64,000 nucleotides of DNA from Winkia neuii subsp. neuii DSM 8576 (lineage in GTDB: Bacteria; Actinomycetota; Actinomycetes; Actinomycetales; Actinomycetaceae), in assembly GCF_000420405.1 (NCBI RefSeq), contig NZ_ATUW01000008.1, forward strand, positions 36,423 through 100,422, written 5' to 3'. The notes beneath the pieces are model-generated. The model saw only the letters and a program-made list of their open reading frames with translations. It did not search any database and had not been told where the DNA came from. Below are positions 35,876-45,416 of this stretch, one piece after another; the first letter of the stretch is position 1, and each line of letters opens with the position of its first letter. Position numbers and translations under genes: made by a program.

Positions 35876-36883
35876 CTAGTCCTTAGTTTTCAGGGGCATC
35901 TTTACCAGCCAGTTAGTTCCCAAGCGGGTCAGGGTGGCCTCCCCCTCGATGGCTTCACTCAAAGTTGTAATGTTCAAACCGCCGAACGCAGGCCGACCTT
36001 TGCCCAAGATCTTTGGCGCCACGTAGACATTCAGTTCATCTACCAAGTGGGCGTTGAGGGCGGCGCTTATAAGGGTGGGCCCTCCCTCTAGCAGAATTCT
36101 GGTGTACCCCCTGGTAAAAAACTCTTCGAAGAGACTTTTTAACGCGTGGGTTTTAGCATGCTCAAACCCATCCGGCAGTGTTAGCGAGGACGAGCCGATC
36201 ACCACCCTATGCGGTTGGTGAGGATTTTCGATCCCCTTTGGGCGGGCCGTAAGCCTAGGCAGGTCGGCCTCGTAGGTTTTAGTGCCCACGCAAATCGCAT
36301 CTACGCTAGCGCGCAGCAAATGCGCATGTTCGCGGGCCCCCTCGGAAGTAATCCACTGCGAAGATCCGTCCTGTGCCGCTACTTTTCCATCTAGCGTTTG
36401 TGCCACCTTGGCAATTACCCAGGGCCGGTGCCGCTCCTGCACTTTTCGCCACACCTTGGTTACGTCCTGAGCGGCTTTCACTAAACCTGGGTCAGCTCCG
36501 GCACTTAGCGCATCGATCGCCACGATTCCCGCGCCGCTCAGGTAGGCGGCTCCACCAGCTGCGACCGGATTCGGATCCTTCTGGGCGTAGATTACTTTCC
36601 CGATTTTGGCTGCTGCAAGGGCCTTTGAACAGGGCCCTGTTCTGCCGGTGTGATTACAAGGTTCCAGCGTCACAACAGCGCAGGCTTTTTCGACAGAATT
36701 GCCCTTGGCGTTCGCATCCGCGAGTGCTGCTATTTCAGCGTGGGGGGTTCCAGCCCCTTTGTGGTAGCCTTCCCCGAGGATTTTTTCGCCGCTATAAATT
36801 ACGCAGCCAACACGCGGATTTGGCCCATAGTTGAGGCCCTTTAGTGCCAGTGCGGTTGCTCTTGCTAGCACATTGTCAAGCAA
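35876..36883 (-). CDS. ribD: Riboflavin biosynthesis deaminase/reductase RibD
   Basis: Bifunctional enzyme deaminating and reducing the pyrimidine intermediate, 335 residues. Deaminase zinc site: PHAEIAAL plus EPCNHTGRTGPCSKAL. The NADPH-dependent reductase domain runs from about residue 150 (RPWVIAKVAQTLDGKVA… LLEGGPTLISAALNAHLVDE). The start is TTG at 36883, 4 nt after GGGGG. An FMN riboswitch and an RBS hairpin precede it, making this the controlled first gene of the operon. Confidence 0.94.
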   Translation of the reverse strand: MLDNVLARATALALKGLNYGPNPRVGCVIYSGEKILGEGYHKGAGTPHAEIAALADANAKGNSVEKACAVVTLEPCNHTGRTGPCSKALAAAKIGKVIYAQKDPNPVAAGGAAYLSGAGIVAIDALSAGADPGLVKAAQDVTKVWRKVQERHRPWVIAKVAQTLDGKVAAQDGSSQWITSEGAREHAHLLRASVDAICVGTKTYEADLPRLTARPKGIENPHQPHRVVIGSSSLTLPDGFEHAKTHALKSLFEEFFTRGYTRILLEGGPTLISAALNAHLVDELNVYVAPKILGKGRPAFGGLNITTLSEAIEGEATLTRLGTNWLVKMPLKTKD

Positions 36884-36887
36884 TGTT

Positions 36888-36908
36888 CCCCCTTTCGTGC
36901 ATAGGGGG
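36888..36908 (-). promoter_or_regulatory. Hairpin over the ribD ribosome binding site
   Basis: CCCCC (36908-36904) can pair with the ribD Shine-Dalgarno GGGGG (36892-36888) across an 11-nt loop. It lies just downstream of the FMN aptamer and next to two alternative GC-rich stems (36929-36908 and 36936-36913), so FMN binding could switch access to the ribosome binding site. Pairing seen; switching inferred. Confidence 0.6.
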
Positions 36909-36940
36909 CGCCTGCCGCTGCGCAGGCGCGGCGGCACGTT

Positions 36941-37050
36941 ACATTCTCCCTTCCGGACTGTTACCGTCGGTGCTGGAATCTCACCAGCTCAACCGCTAAT
37001 GCGGGTCGCGGACTATACCGCCGGTTCAGACTTTCACTGACCCCGAATGC
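36941..37050 (-). ncRNA. FMN riboswitch (RFN element)
   Basis: Canonical RFN aptamer on the minus strand. The P1 stem GCATTC (37050-37045)/GAATGT (36946-36941) encloses the conserved blocks GTCAGTGAAAGTC, ACCGGCGGTATAGTCCGCGA, CCAGCACCGACGG and AGTCCGGAAGGGAGAA. It lies directly before ribD and senses FMN to control the riboflavin operon. No terminator with a T-run follows, pointing to translational control. Confidence 0.96.
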
Positions 37051-37116
37051 TTCACTAGCATTGTGCCACATTAAGGCTCGTTAATGAAAAATTGAGGGGT
37101 GGCGATCCGCCTTCGC

Positions 37117-37122
37117 TAAAAT
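37117..37122 (+). promoter_or_regulatory. -10 box of a leaderless promoter for the DUF3097 gene
   Basis: TAAAAT lies 7 bp before the ATG at 37130, with no ribosome binding site between. A -35-like TGAGGG lies 18 bp upstream. The arrangement predicts transcription starting at the start codon. Confidence 0.45.
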
Positions 37123-37129
37123 TGCTTGC

Positions 37130-38005
37130 ATGTTCGACAGGTACGGCAGTGACGTTTTAGCCCACGACCCTCATCGGCGTCCGTCCTCGAAGAGGGTGCC
37201 AGCTACCTTGGGCCTAGTTGTCGAGGACGTAGAATCTGGTTGGGTGGGGGCCATCGTGGCCACCGAAAAAGTTGGCGGCATGATGGTGGTCCAACTAGAA
37301 GACGCGAGGGGGCGAGTGCGCGCATTCCCGATGGGCGCTGGATACTGGATTGACGGCAATCCAGTCGAGTTAGTGCCTGTGTCTAAGCGGGTGCGGTCTG
37401 GGCCCCACTCGGCTGGAGGACGCAAACTTACCAATTCCGGTTCCTATGCTCTGGACCCGGAACCAGCAAAGGTCGCTAAGGCCTCCCGCATTTGGGTCGA
37501 GGGCAAGCACGACGCTGAGCTGGTGGAACACATTTGGGGCGACGATCTGCGCCATGAGGGCGTAGTAGTCGAGTTACTCGAGGGTATCGACAATCTAGAG
37601 GCCGTGCTTCGCAATTTTCGCCCCGGTCCTAAACGACGGGCAGGGGTGTTGGTGGATCACCTCGTAAAGGGGTCCAAAGAATCGCATATAGCGAGGCGCA
37701 TAGATGCTCTTTACCCCAGTTCAGTACTAGTTTTGGGACACCCGTTTGTGGACATCTGGCAAGCCGTGAAACCCGCGCGAGTGGGATTGTCGCGCTGGCC
37801 CGACATTCCCAAGGGCACTGACATCAAAGTGGGCACGCTGGCAGCTCTGGGGTGGCCCCATGCCTCTAAGGCGGATGTTGGCCAAGGCTGGAAGCGGATC
37901 CTTCGACAAGTGCGCACCTACAAGGACTTAGAACCGGCCTTGCTGGGGCGCGTCGAAGAACTCATCGATTTCGTTACTGCTTCTTGCCCAACAATTCCAG
38001 AGTGA
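37130..38005 (+). CDS. DUF3097 family protein
   Basis: A 291-residue cytosolic protein of the actinobacterial family DUF3097, function unknown. It begins with the family N-terminus MFDRYGSDVLAHDP and has a small beta-domain (VVEDVESGWVGAIVATEKVGGMMVVQLED) to about residue 75. A TOPRIM-like segment follows (RIWVEGKHDAELVEHIWGDDLRHEGVVVELLEGID), with GVLVDHLVKGSKESHIA and the final GHPFVDIWQAVKP block. It converges on hemW with a 32-bp overlap of the coding ends. The TOPRIM resemblance suggests nucleic acid metabolism but is only a pattern match. Confidence 0.9.
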   Translation: MFDRYGSDVLAHDPHRRPSSKRVPATLGLVVEDVESGWVGAIVATEKVGGMMVVQLEDARGRVRAFPMGAGYWIDGNPVELVPVSKRVRSGPHSAGGRKLTNSGSYALDPEPAKVAKASRIWVEGKHDAELVEHIWGDDLRHEGVVVELLEGIDNLEAVLRNFRPGPKRRAGVLVDHLVKGSKESHIARRIDALYPSSVLVLGHPFVDIWQAVKPARVGLSRWPDIPKGTDIKVGTLAALGWPHASKADVGQGWKRILRQVRTYKDLEPALLGRVEELIDFVTASCPTIPE

Positions 38006-39140
38006 GCGAGTCCGCCATGAGTCGCCCCTGAAGGGTGGCAACTACTCGCCCTGCCCCGTAGGCGGCGGACTCTAGCCAGCCCCACTGGTAGGCTCGCTTT
38101 GCGCCGGAGGCATCCACCTCAGTTAGGGAAATGCCTTCTGCAAGGCGGATTCCCAGCATAATTTTTTCAAGGCGTTTGGTTTCCCCCACTACCGTCTCGT
38201 CTTCAGCAACTACGGGCTTTCCTGCACGCAGGGCGTTGGCGTAAGCCAAGGGGTGTTTTATGTTCCAAAAACGCTTCGGCCCTAGATGTGAGTGGGCGCC
38301 TGGGCCGAACCCCCACCAGTCCCAATCGCGCCAGTAGGCAAGATTGTGTTTGCAAGCATTTTGCAACAAGGTGGCCACCACGCCCTCCTCGCCCCTTCGC
38401 GGGCGAGCCCAATTAGAGATTTCATACCACCGGTAGCCTGCGCGGCTTAGCAGCTGATCGGCCAACTTGTACTTGTCCGCCTGCTCGTCCGGATCTACCG
38501 GGGATATTTTGCCGCGCCTTAGTTGCCCCGCCATTTTAGTGCCCCCCTCGATCACCAGCGAATAACAACTCAGGTGATCCGGTTGCATCTGCACGGCAGT
38601 GTGCAAAGACTCCTCCCAATCGGCGATAGTCTCGCCCGGGGTCCCGTATATGAGATCCAGGCTCACTTCGAGTCCGGCTTCCTTTGCCCACTGCACTACC
38701 TGGGGAACGATTTGGGGCCTGTGGGTGCGCTCGAGCGTAGCCAACACGTGCGGTAGCGCAGATTGCATGCCAAAACTAATGCGGGTAAAGCCGGCCTGCG
38801 CGAGCGCACTAATACTTTGCTCCGTTACAGTCTCGGGATTGGCCTCCGTGGTGATCTCGGCGCCAGGGGCGAATGGAAAACTCCGGCGCAACTTCTGCAG
38901 TATTCGCCCAAGGGTAGCCGCCGACAGCAGAGTAGGGGTACCACCGCCAAAAAATACTGTTTGTACTTCGCGAGCACCAACTTTGCTTCGCGCCCGCTCA
39001 ATCTCGATCGCCACGGAAGAATCATAGGAAGCCGGATTGGCCCCCAAACCGAAATCCGCCACGTAGGTGTTGAAATCACAGTAACCGCACCGTGCCTTGC
39101 AAAAGGGCACATGAACGTATACCGAAAACGGTTTAGACAC
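37974..39140 (-). CDS. hemW: Radical SAM heme chaperone HemW
   Basis: A 388-residue radical SAM protein related to coproporphyrinogen III dehydrogenase but acting as a heme chaperone. VPFCKARCGYCDF carries the three cluster cysteines (C14, C18, C21), followed by FFGGGTPTLL and TTEANPETV. The extra cysteine typical of true HemN (CxxxCxxCxC) is absent, favouring HemW. GTG at 39140; it overlaps trmB by 8 bp. Confidence 0.93.
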   Translation of the reverse strand: MSKPFSVYVHVPFCKARCGYCDFNTYVADFGLGANPASYDSSVAIEIERARSKVGAREVQTVFFGGGTPTLLSAATLGRILQKLRRSFPFAPGAEITTEANPETVTEQSISALAQAGFTRISFGMQSALPHVLATLERTHRPQIVPQVVQWAKEAGLEVSLDLIYGTPGETIADWEESLHTAVQMQPDHLSCYSLVIEGGTKMAGQLRRGKISPVDPDEQADKYKLADQLLSRAGYRWYEISNWARPRRGEEGVVATLLQNACKHNLAYWRDWDWWGFGPGAHSHLGPKRFWNIKHPLAYANALRAGKPVVAEDETVVGETKRLEKIMLGIRLAEGISLTEVDASGAKRAYQWGWLESAAYGAGRVVATLQGRLMADSLTLELLGKKQ

Positions 39141-39900
39141 GGATCGCTACCAAATCGTGAATGCTGCGCCCGGCCTGGATACCTCGTTCCTCAAAGGTTG
39201 TCAGAGTCCGTCCTGCAAATCGGGGCGCGAATCCGCCACGCGCTCCTGCCGGATCCGCAGTATCGGGGTTCATGGCTAAAAATTCGTTCTTCAGCCCCGG
39301 AGTACTCTCGATGGTGTCACGCATACCCCAGGCATAGTCATCCCAGTCCGTAGCTAGACGCCACCGCCCACCCGGACGAAGCCACCTGACAACCTGCTTC
39401 GCGAAAGGAACCTGCACCAGCCGGCGCTTGTGATGTCGCGCCTTGCGCCACGGATCCGGAAAGAAAGTCCACACTTCGCCAACCGACGCCTCCGGTAGCA
39501 ACTTGGGCCCTGCCTGAGCAACGTCAGCCTCGACAAAGCGAACATTAGTTAACCCGTCCAGCTTATTTAGAGCCTTCGCAATCCCGGGCACCCAAACCTC
39601 AAAGGCCAAAAAGTCCTTCTCGGGATGTTGCCTAGCAGCGTGCAAAATCTGGTCTCCCGTCCCAGAACCAATCTCGACAATTACTTCGCTCTTCCTAGAA
39701 AACAGTTGCTCAAAATCTAGCGGTTCATGGTCCTCAGCCACAGTCGTATAGCCTTCGCCGCGCCGGATCGGAACCACAAAATCCGCGTTCTTTTCCATTG
39801 CCTTAGCTAAGTTGCCCTGCAGAGCACGCCCGCGCCGGGTGAACGACTTAGTGCGTGCGATAAAGCGCGTTGGATTGGGAGAATTCTTAGCCGGACTCAC
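39133..39900 (-). CDS. trmB: tRNA (guanine-N7-)-methyltransferase TrmB
   Basis: Methylates G46 of tRNAs. The 255-residue protein has a basic N-terminal extension ([18 protein letters not shown]), the SAM motif [24 protein letters not shown] and the family signature [21 protein letters not shown] at 39900 overlaps the lepA stop by 4 bp. Confidence 0.95.
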   Translation of the reverse strand: MSPAKNSPNPTRFIARTKSFTRRGRALQGNLAKAMEKNADFVVPIRRGEGYTTVAEDHEPLDFEQLFSRKSEVIVEIGSGTGDQILHAARQHPEKDFLAFEVWVPGIAKALNKLDGLTNVRFVEADVAQAGPKLLPEASVGEVWTFFPDPWRKARHHKRRLVQVPFAKQVVRWLRPGGRWRLATDWDDYAWGMRDTIESTPGLKNEFLAMNPDTADPAGARGGFAPRFAGRTLTTFEERGIQAGRSIHDLVAIRV

Positions 39901-41747
39901 TTCTCCTCCGCATCAGAAGTGAGGGCCGCAATGAAAGCTTCCTGAGGCACGTCCACACTGCCGATAGCCTTCATGCGTTTCTTGCCTTCCTTTTGTTTTT
40001 CAAGTAACTTCCGCTTGCGCGAAATGTCGCCGCCGTAGCACTTAGCCAACATGTCCTTACGCAAAGCCTTTATAGTTTGACGTGCAATAACCCTGGCCCC
40101 AACGGCAGCCTGCACTGGGATCTCGAACTGCTGCCTGGGAATGAGTTCCTTCAGCTTCTTAGTCATCTTCACGCCGTAGGCGTAAGCATTGTCGCGGTGA
40201 ACGATCGCGCTGAAGGCGTCCACCTGCTCGCCATTCAGCAAAATGTCGACTTTCACCAAATCAGCCACTTGCTCGCCCTCGACATCGTAATCCAAAGAAG
40301 CGTAGCCCTTAGTGCGCGACTTCAGCTGATCAAAGAAATCTAGCACGATCTCGGCAAGAGGCAGCGTGTAATGGATCTCGACGCGCTCGGGAGAAAGGTA
40401 ATCCATACCCTTCATAACTCCGCGCCTCCCCTGGCAAAGCTCCATTACAGGCCCCACAAATTCCGAAGGAGTCAAAATAGTAGCCTTCACAACCGGCTCG
40501 CGTACCTCTTTTAATTTCCCGTCAGGATACTCAGAGGGGTTAGTAACCTCGACATGTCTGCCGTCTTCAGTAACCACGTTGTAAACCACGGAAGGAGCAG
40601 TAGCAATAATCGAAATGCCGGCCTCGCGCTCGATGCGTTCGCGGATAATCTCGAGGTGCAAAAGCCCCAGAAACCCACATCTAAACCCAAATCCGAGGGC
40701 GGCAGAAGTTTCCGGTTCGTAGGAAAGGGCAGCATCATTCAGGCGGAGCTTATCCAAGCCCTCTCGCAAGGCGGGAAAATCGGAACCGTCGATGGGATAG
40801 ATCCCAGAAAACACCATGGGTTTAGGATCCTGGTAGCCCGAGAGCGGCTGGCTCGCCCCTCTTACCGCATCGGTAACCGTATCCCCAACCCTAGACTGGC
40901 GCACATCCTTCACGCCGGTAATCAGGTAACCGACCTCGCCAACCCCCAGCCCTTCACTGGGAATGGGATCCGGACTGATCACCCCTATCTCTAAAAGCTC
41001 GTGCGTGGTGGACGAAGACATCATCTTTACTACCTGCCGCGGCCGCAAAGCACCATCTACCACACGCACGTAGGTGACGACCCCGCGGTAGATGTCGTAC
41101 ACGGAATCAAAAATAAGAGCTCTAGCCGGCCCTTCAGCATTGCCCCGGGGGGCGGGCACCTCGGCGACAATTTTGTCCAACAGCTCCGCTACGCCCTCGC
41201 CGGTCTTTGCGGAAACCTTGAGTACCTCCGCTGGATCACAACCGATTAGACCGGCAATCTCTTCCGCCTGCTTTGCAGGTTGGGCTGCCGGCAGATCGAT
41301 CTTGTTCAACACCGGAATGATCTGCAGGTCGTGTTCCATGGCCAAATACAAGTTGGCCAATGTCTGAGCCTGAATCCCCTGGGCGGCATCGACGAGCAGA
41401 ATAGCCCCCTCACAAGCCGCCAGAGACCTGGATACCTCGTAAGAGAAGTCAACGTGCCCGGGGGTGTCTATCATGTTGAGGGCGTAATCGGTGCCCTCCA
41501 CGGTCCAAGGCATGCGAACAGCTTGAGATTTGATAGTGATACCGCGCTCGCGTTCGATATCCATGCGGTCAAGATATTGTGCCCGCATCTCGCGAGATTC
41601 AACCACTCCCGAAAGTTGCAGCATCCGATCTGCCAGTGTGGACTTACCGTGGTCAATGTGGGCGATAATGCAAAAGTTGCGGATTAGCGAAGGATCCGTC
41701 TTTGCCGGAGTAATAGTACTGGCCGACTTTCCCTGTTTAGCGCTCAC
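39897..41747 (-). CDS. lepA: Elongation factor 4 (LepA)
   Basis: Ribosomal GTPase that back-translocates or remodels stalled ribosomes. The 616-residue protein has [14 protein letters not shown] (G1), [31 protein letters not shown] and NKIDLPAA, and the LepA C-terminal domain ([17 protein letters not shown]). GTG at 41747, placed 4 nt after GGGAGGT, is the likely start; the open frame from TTG 41759 contains the ribosome binding site itself. Confidence 0.96.
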   Translation of the reverse strand: MSAKQGKSASTITPAKTDPSLIRNFCIIAHIDHGKSTLADRMLQLSGVVESREMRAQYLDRMDIERERGITIKSQAVRMPWTVEGTDYALNMIDTPGHVDFSYEVSRSLAACEGAILLVDAAQGIQAQTLANLYLAMEHDLQIIPVLNKIDLPAAQPAKQAEEIAGLIGCDPAEVLKVSAKTGEGVAELLDKIVAEVPAPRGNAEGPARALIFDSVYDIYRGVVTYVRVVDGALRPRQVVKMMSSSTTHELLEIGVISPDPIPSEGLGVGEVGYLITGVKDVRQSRVGDTVTDAVRGASQPLSGYQDPKPMVFSGIYPIDGSDFPALREGLDKLRLNDAALSYEPETSAALGFGFRCGFLGLLHLEIIRERIEREAGISIIATAPSVVYNVVTEDGRHVEVTNPSEYPDGKLKEVREPVVKATILTPSEFVGPVMELCQGRRGVMKGMDYLSPERVEIHYTLPLAEIVLDFFDQLKSRTKGYASLDYDVEGEQVADLVKVDILLNGEQVDAFSAIVHRDNAYAYGVKMTKKLKELIPRQQFEIPVQAAVGARVIARQTIKALRKDMLAKCYGGDISRKRKLLEKQKEGKKRMKAIGSVDVPQEAFIAALTSDAEEK

Positions 41748-41813
41748 GCTACCTCCCAAACCGTAACTTCATCTAGTTTCCCACGTTCGAATAGACAATC
41801 CTAACCGAGCAAC

Positions 41814-43643
41814 CTATTTGCCGGAAGCCGCACCGACTTGCGTAACCCCGGGGAATGCCTTCAAAGCGCTGACCAAGGTATCAGACCAGAGCTTGGCTCC
41901 GTTTTCGTCCGGGTGAATGTAATCACCAGCCAGCCAGTCGGGATGAGCTGCGATGGCTTGGTCCCAGCGGGCAACAACGACCCTGCGCGGATGAGCCTTG
42001 GCGAAGGCCACAATATCTTTATTATTTTGCTCAATCCATTCCGAAGATTGGTATTCCGGCCCAAAGCCGGTTACCAAAACAAGGCGGCGTTCCGGTCCTA
42101 TTTGTTCGAGGGCGTCACTTAGGTTTTGGGGAGTGACTACCCCGTTGGTAGCCAGCGAGAGGACCACCCATCGGCCCAGCGTGCCCTTGCTCTTATATTG
42201 TGCGAGTAAATCTTGGGCTTGATCCCAGTGTCTTGAAACTTCGGCATCCACAATGGCCCCGGGAAAGGCGTTCTGGAGCGGGCTCAACGATGCTAGGGTC
42301 ACCGAGTCGCCAATAATAGTGACATTTTGCCCGACCGGCTGGTTCTCCCCTAGATCCACTGGCGCAGGCTTGGACTTGGGGGCAGTTTTGGCAGCCACTT
42401 TGCCTTTTTCTACAACCTGTTCGGCGGACGTTTTAGCAGGCTGGAGCGCTGCCACTACTATTAGTGCACCAACTACCACGGCTGCCAAGCTCCAGGCAAA
42501 TATCCGCCAAGGCCTAGAACCACGGTGAAGCCACCTGCCGAGCACCACAAAAATCCCTTCCCTTCGCATGGGTACTTCTACATAGGTGTAGGAAATGGTA
42601 GCCACTAGCAAAGACAGCCCGGCAACCACAGTTGCTACAATCCACACCTGCGTAGAGGGAAAAGCATGGCGGATGATCACCAGCACTGGCCAGTGCCACA
42701 AATAGAGACTGTAGGAGCGTTCCCCCAGCCAGCGCAGAGGAGCAACCTCGAGAATGTCAGCCAGTATTTTGGAAGCCTTCGCCTGCGGAGCGCTCTCTTG
42801 CGCAAGTGCGGCAATAACTCCCGCGGAGCAAAGGCACACTACAACAGTAAGGTACGGGTAGGTCAGTGGCGTCGAATCCTCCACCACAAAGAACGAGGCC
42901 ACCACGCCTGCAAGGCCTATCCAGCCTGCCGCCGAACGCAGCTTAGCTCCCCTTGGCGCGGAAGCCATCGCAGAGAGAGGAGCTGTCTGTGAAAGCGCGA
43001 GGGCGGCACCAATCATGAGCGAAAAGCCGTGCGAGTCGGAGCCCATGTAGGCCCTGGAGACATCGAAGCCAAAGTGTACGAGTAGAGCCATTTCGAGGGC
43101 GGAAACCGCTCCCAAAGCAGCGGGCAGGGCAAAACGCCAGCTCCGGCGCAGATAGACGAGGAGAGCAACTACCAGCGGCCACAGCAGATAAAACTGCTGT
43201 TCGACGGCCAGCGACCACAGATTGCGAAATAGCGGCGGGTTGCCCTGGGCGAAGTAGCTATTGCCGGCCCAAATCTCGACCCAGTTGTATGTAAAGGTTG
43301 CGGCTCCAAACAATTGCCGGCGAATTCCCGAAAGCAGGTCAGTGGACACGAGCGCCGCAATTAGCGTGGTCACCACAACCGTAGAAGCTACAGCGGGAAA
43401 TAGTCTGCGAACCCGGCGCAGCCAGAAGCCCACAAAATCAATGCGGCCGTTTCGTTCTTTTTCTTTTACCAGCAGACCTGTAATCAAGAACCCCGAGAGC
43501 ACAAAGAATACGTCCACCCCTAAGAAACCGCCAGGAGCGCTAGAACGAAAGAGGTGGTAAGCAAGTACAGCCACACAGGCAAGGGCGCGCAGGCCATCTA
43601 GGCCGCGCACGCGGAACCGGGAGTTCTTATTTGGCGACTGCAT
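41814..43643 (-). CDS. OafA-type acyltransferase (AT3 with C-terminal SGNH domain)
   Basis: A 609-residue membrane O-acyltransferase that would acetylate a surface polysaccharide or peptidoglycan. The AT3 domain spans about residues 10-375 with about ten helices; it opens RGLDGLRALACVAVLAYHLF and includes WSLAVEQQFYLLWPLVV and YSLYLWHWPVLV. After a further helix and a Lys/Pro-rich linker (PKSKPAPVD), an extracytoplasmic SGNH domain follows with IIGDSVTLASL, LATNG and DYIHPDENGAKLW, giving the Ser and Asp-His of the catalytic set. ATG at 43643 was preferred: TATGAT ends 7 nt upstream and no ribosome binding site is seen, as for leaderless genes; two more ATGs lie just upstream. Substrate unknown. 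Confidence 0.9.
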   Translation of the reverse strand: MQSPNKNSRFRVRGLDGLRALACVAVLAYHLFRSSAPGGFLGVDVFFVLSGFLITGLLVKEKERNGRIDFVGFWLRRVRRLFPAVASTVVVTTLIAALVSTDLLSGIRRQLFGAATFTYNWVEIWAGNSYFAQGNPPLFRNLWSLAVEQQFYLLWPLVVALLVYLRRSWRFALPAALGAVSALEMALLVHFGFDVSRAYMGSDSHGFSLMIGAALALSQTAPLSAMASAPRGAKLRSAAGWIGLAGVVASFFVVEDSTPLTYPYLTVVVCLCSAGVIAALAQESAPQAKASKILADILEVAPLRWLGERSYSLYLWHWPVLVIIRHAFPSTQVWIVATVVAGLSLLVATISYTYVEVPMRREGIFVVLGRWLHRGSRPWRIFAWSLAAVVVGALIVVAALQPAKTSAEQVVEKGKVAAKTAPKSKPAPVDLGENQPVGQNVTIIGDSVTLASLSPLQNAFPGAIVDAEVSRHWDQAQDLLAQYKSKGTLGRWVVLSLATNGVVTPQNLSDALEQIGPERRLVLVTGFGPEYQSSEWIEQNNKDIVAFAKAHPRRVVVARWDQAIAAHPDWLAGDYIHPDENGAKLWSDTLVSALKAFPGVTQVGAASGK

Positions 43644-43937
43644 AGCTAACATCATAGGGGCCGCATCCCAACCCCACTACCGCGCAAACTTTCACATGCA
43701 CAATTGTCGTCCGGTACACAATCGCAGGGCGCGTCGCGGAAGCACTATTCCAGGCCGCATCGTGAAAGTGGGCACACTGCTTTTTCTTGCCCCGCAACTC
43801 TGCTACAGTAAATAGCTGGATTGCCGCCTGGTCGGGTGGTGGTCCGGTCATTTGCCAACCACGGCCGCCCCACGGCCTCAGTCCGGTGATGACATACCCT
43901 CACCGACCGATGTAAGAACGTACAGAGAGCGAAATCC

Positions 43938-44204
43938 GTGGCAAATATCAAGTCTCAGATCAAGCGTAATCGCACCAACGAGCAGCGTCGCCTGCGCAAC
44001 CGCGCCGTCAAGTCCGAACTCAAGACTTACGTGCGCCACACCCGCGAGGCCGTTGAAGCTGGCGAGCGTGAAGAAGCCGAAAAGTACCTGCAGATTGCCT
44101 GCCGCAAGCTGGATAAGGCAGTCTCCAAAGGCGTCATTCACAAGAACCAGGCAGCGAACCGCAAGTCGAAGCTGGCTCGTCGCGTGAACAAGATGTCAGC
44201 CTAA
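43938..44204 (+). CDS. rpsT: 30S ribosomal protein S20
   Basis: Small-subunit protein binding 16S rRNA, 88 residues, very basic. The N-terminus [20 protein letters not shown] and the C-terminal [22 protein letters not shown] are typical. It starts with GTG at 43938 after GAGAG. A 282-bp non-coding stretch lies upstream, with a possible -10 (TACAGT, 43804) but no convincing -35. A strong terminator follows. Confidence 0.97.
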   Translation: MANIKSQIKRNRTNEQRRLRNRAVKSELKTYVRHTREAVEAGEREEAEKYLQIACRKLDKAVSKGVIHKNQAANRKSKLARRVNKMSA

Positions 44205-44218
44205 GCTGATTGTTCTTC

Positions 44219-44253
44219 AAGTGGGCGCAACCGGGTGGTTGCGCCCACTTTTT
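44219..44253 (+). terminator. rho-independent terminator of rpsT
   Basis: A perfect 14-bp stem (44219-44232 with 44237-44250), a GGGT loop, and a T-run at the 3' side (CTTTTTA). It ends the rpsT transcript 15 bp after the stop. Confidence 0.95.
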
Positions 44254-44306
44254 ACGTCTTGCGACACCGCTTTTGTTTTTTGGGCGATTACCAAGACAAT
44301 AGCGTT

Positions 44307-45005
44307 ATGAATCCGTTCGCCCTCTACGATGACCTGATCAGCCAAATCCCCTTAGAAGCGGTGGTACACGAGGCTATTTGCAACAATACCGCCTACGTAG
44401 CCGCCGACACCGGCGTCGGAATCGCGGCAGCACTTGGCGCCTTTCAGCCCCCTACACTTGCGGGAATCCCCCTGCGCGAGGTAGCTCACTTGGCAAAAAG
44501 TTGGGACCTCGCGAAAGCCAGCCTTGGAGTGGCCGCACTCAACGCCTACTTCAACCAAATTCCTGCAAAATCCACTGCTTCCGTATTTGACACCGCAGCC
44601 TCGTCACTGGAGGGAAAGAAAGTTGTAATGGTGGGACACTTTCCGAACGCGGTAGAAAAGCTGCGCCAGATCTGCGCCCTCACGGTGTTGGAGCGCTCCC
44701 CGCGTCCGGGGGATTTGCCGGATTCAGCCTGCGAGTACGTAATGCCACAAGCCGAAGTAGCCCTCATCACGGCTATGACGCTGGCGAACAAGACTATGCC
44801 CCGCCTATTGCAACTTTCGAACCAGGCCCGCACCTACTTGATTGGACCTTCCCTCCCCTGCGCCCCGAAAGTATTTGCAGGTAAGGCAAACGTGCTGGCA
44901 GGATCAGCTGTAGTAGATGCAAAATGGATCCGGGAGCAGGTAAAACAAGGCAAACCGGTATCGAAGCTAAAACCTGCCCTTGCGGCTTTCGAAATGGAGC
45001 TCTAA
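44307..45005 (+). CDS. DUF4213/DUF364 (putative metal-chelation) protein
   Basis: A 232-residue cytosolic protein. The N-terminal half (about 1-110) fits DUF4213 and the C-terminal half DUF364, a Rossmann-like domain marked by KKVVMVGHFPNAVEKL, a middle segment ending EVALITAMTLANKTMPRLL and YLIGPSLPCAP…NVLAGSAVVD. DUF364 proteins have been proposed to chelate metals or act near molybdenum or corrinoid metabolism, but no reaction is established. ATG at 44307 has no ribosome binding site; GACAAT lies 6 bp upstream, so it may be leaderless. The next gene starts right after its stop. Confidence 0.8.
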   Translation: MNPFALYDDLISQIPLEAVVHEAICNNTAYVAADTGVGIAAALGAFQPPTLAGIPLREVAHLAKSWDLAKASLGVAALNAYFNQIPAKSTASVFDTAASSLEGKKVVMVGHFPNAVEKLRQICALTVLERSPRPGDLPDSACEYVMPQAEVALITAMTLANKTMPRLLQLSNQARTYLIGPSLPCAPKVFAGKANVLAGSAVVDAKWIREQVKQGKPVSKLKPALAAFEMEL

Positions 45006-45416
45006 ATGTCTATCCCCGTATCCTTTGACCAACTTGCCGATCTCTTCACCCACTACCCTTGTGCCACCCTAATTACTCTGCGCGAGGGCACGTTCGTAAA
45101 GATCATGACCGTGGACCCGGTGCTGAGGGCGAATCGAATAGTGGTTCCCGACGCACGGAAGTCTGTGCTGCTGAACGCAGCTGCTGACCCCCACGTCACG
45201 CTTATTTTGCAGCCCGCTCAGCCTCACGGGTGGACACTGATCGTAGACGGGCTCGGCAAGGTGGTCTTGGACAACCTGGAAATCGAAATGGTAAGCGGGA
45301 TGCTGCATCGACCCCGCTCCCACTCCGACGGCCCTAATCCGCCTCTTACAACAGCTGCGAGCGCAACTGCTGGCCCGTCTTGGCCGACAGATAGGCCGGA
45401 GGAACGTCGAAAATAG
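45006..45416 (+). CDS. Pyridoxamine 5'-phosphate oxidase-like flavin-binding protein
   Basis: A 136-residue protein resembling small actinobacterial PNPOx-like split-barrel proteins: FDQLADLFTHYPCATLITLREG, KSVLLNAAADPHVTLILQPAQPHGWTLIVDGLGKV and MLHRPR near the end. Such proteins bind FMN, F420 or heme; the cofactor here is not certain. It directly follows the DUF364 gene and the two are probably co-transcribed. The last 24 codons overlap the convergent ddh coding end by 71 bp and are low-complexity (Thr/Ala/Ser/Pro), so the true C-terminus may have been altered by a frameshift. Confidence 0.72.
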   Translation: MSIPVSFDQLADLFTHYPCATLITLREGTFVKIMTVDPVLRANRIVVPDARKSVLLNAAADPHVTLILQPAQPHGWTLIVDGLGKVVLDNLEIEMVSGMLHRPRSHSDGPNPPLTTAASATAGPSWPTDRPEERRK

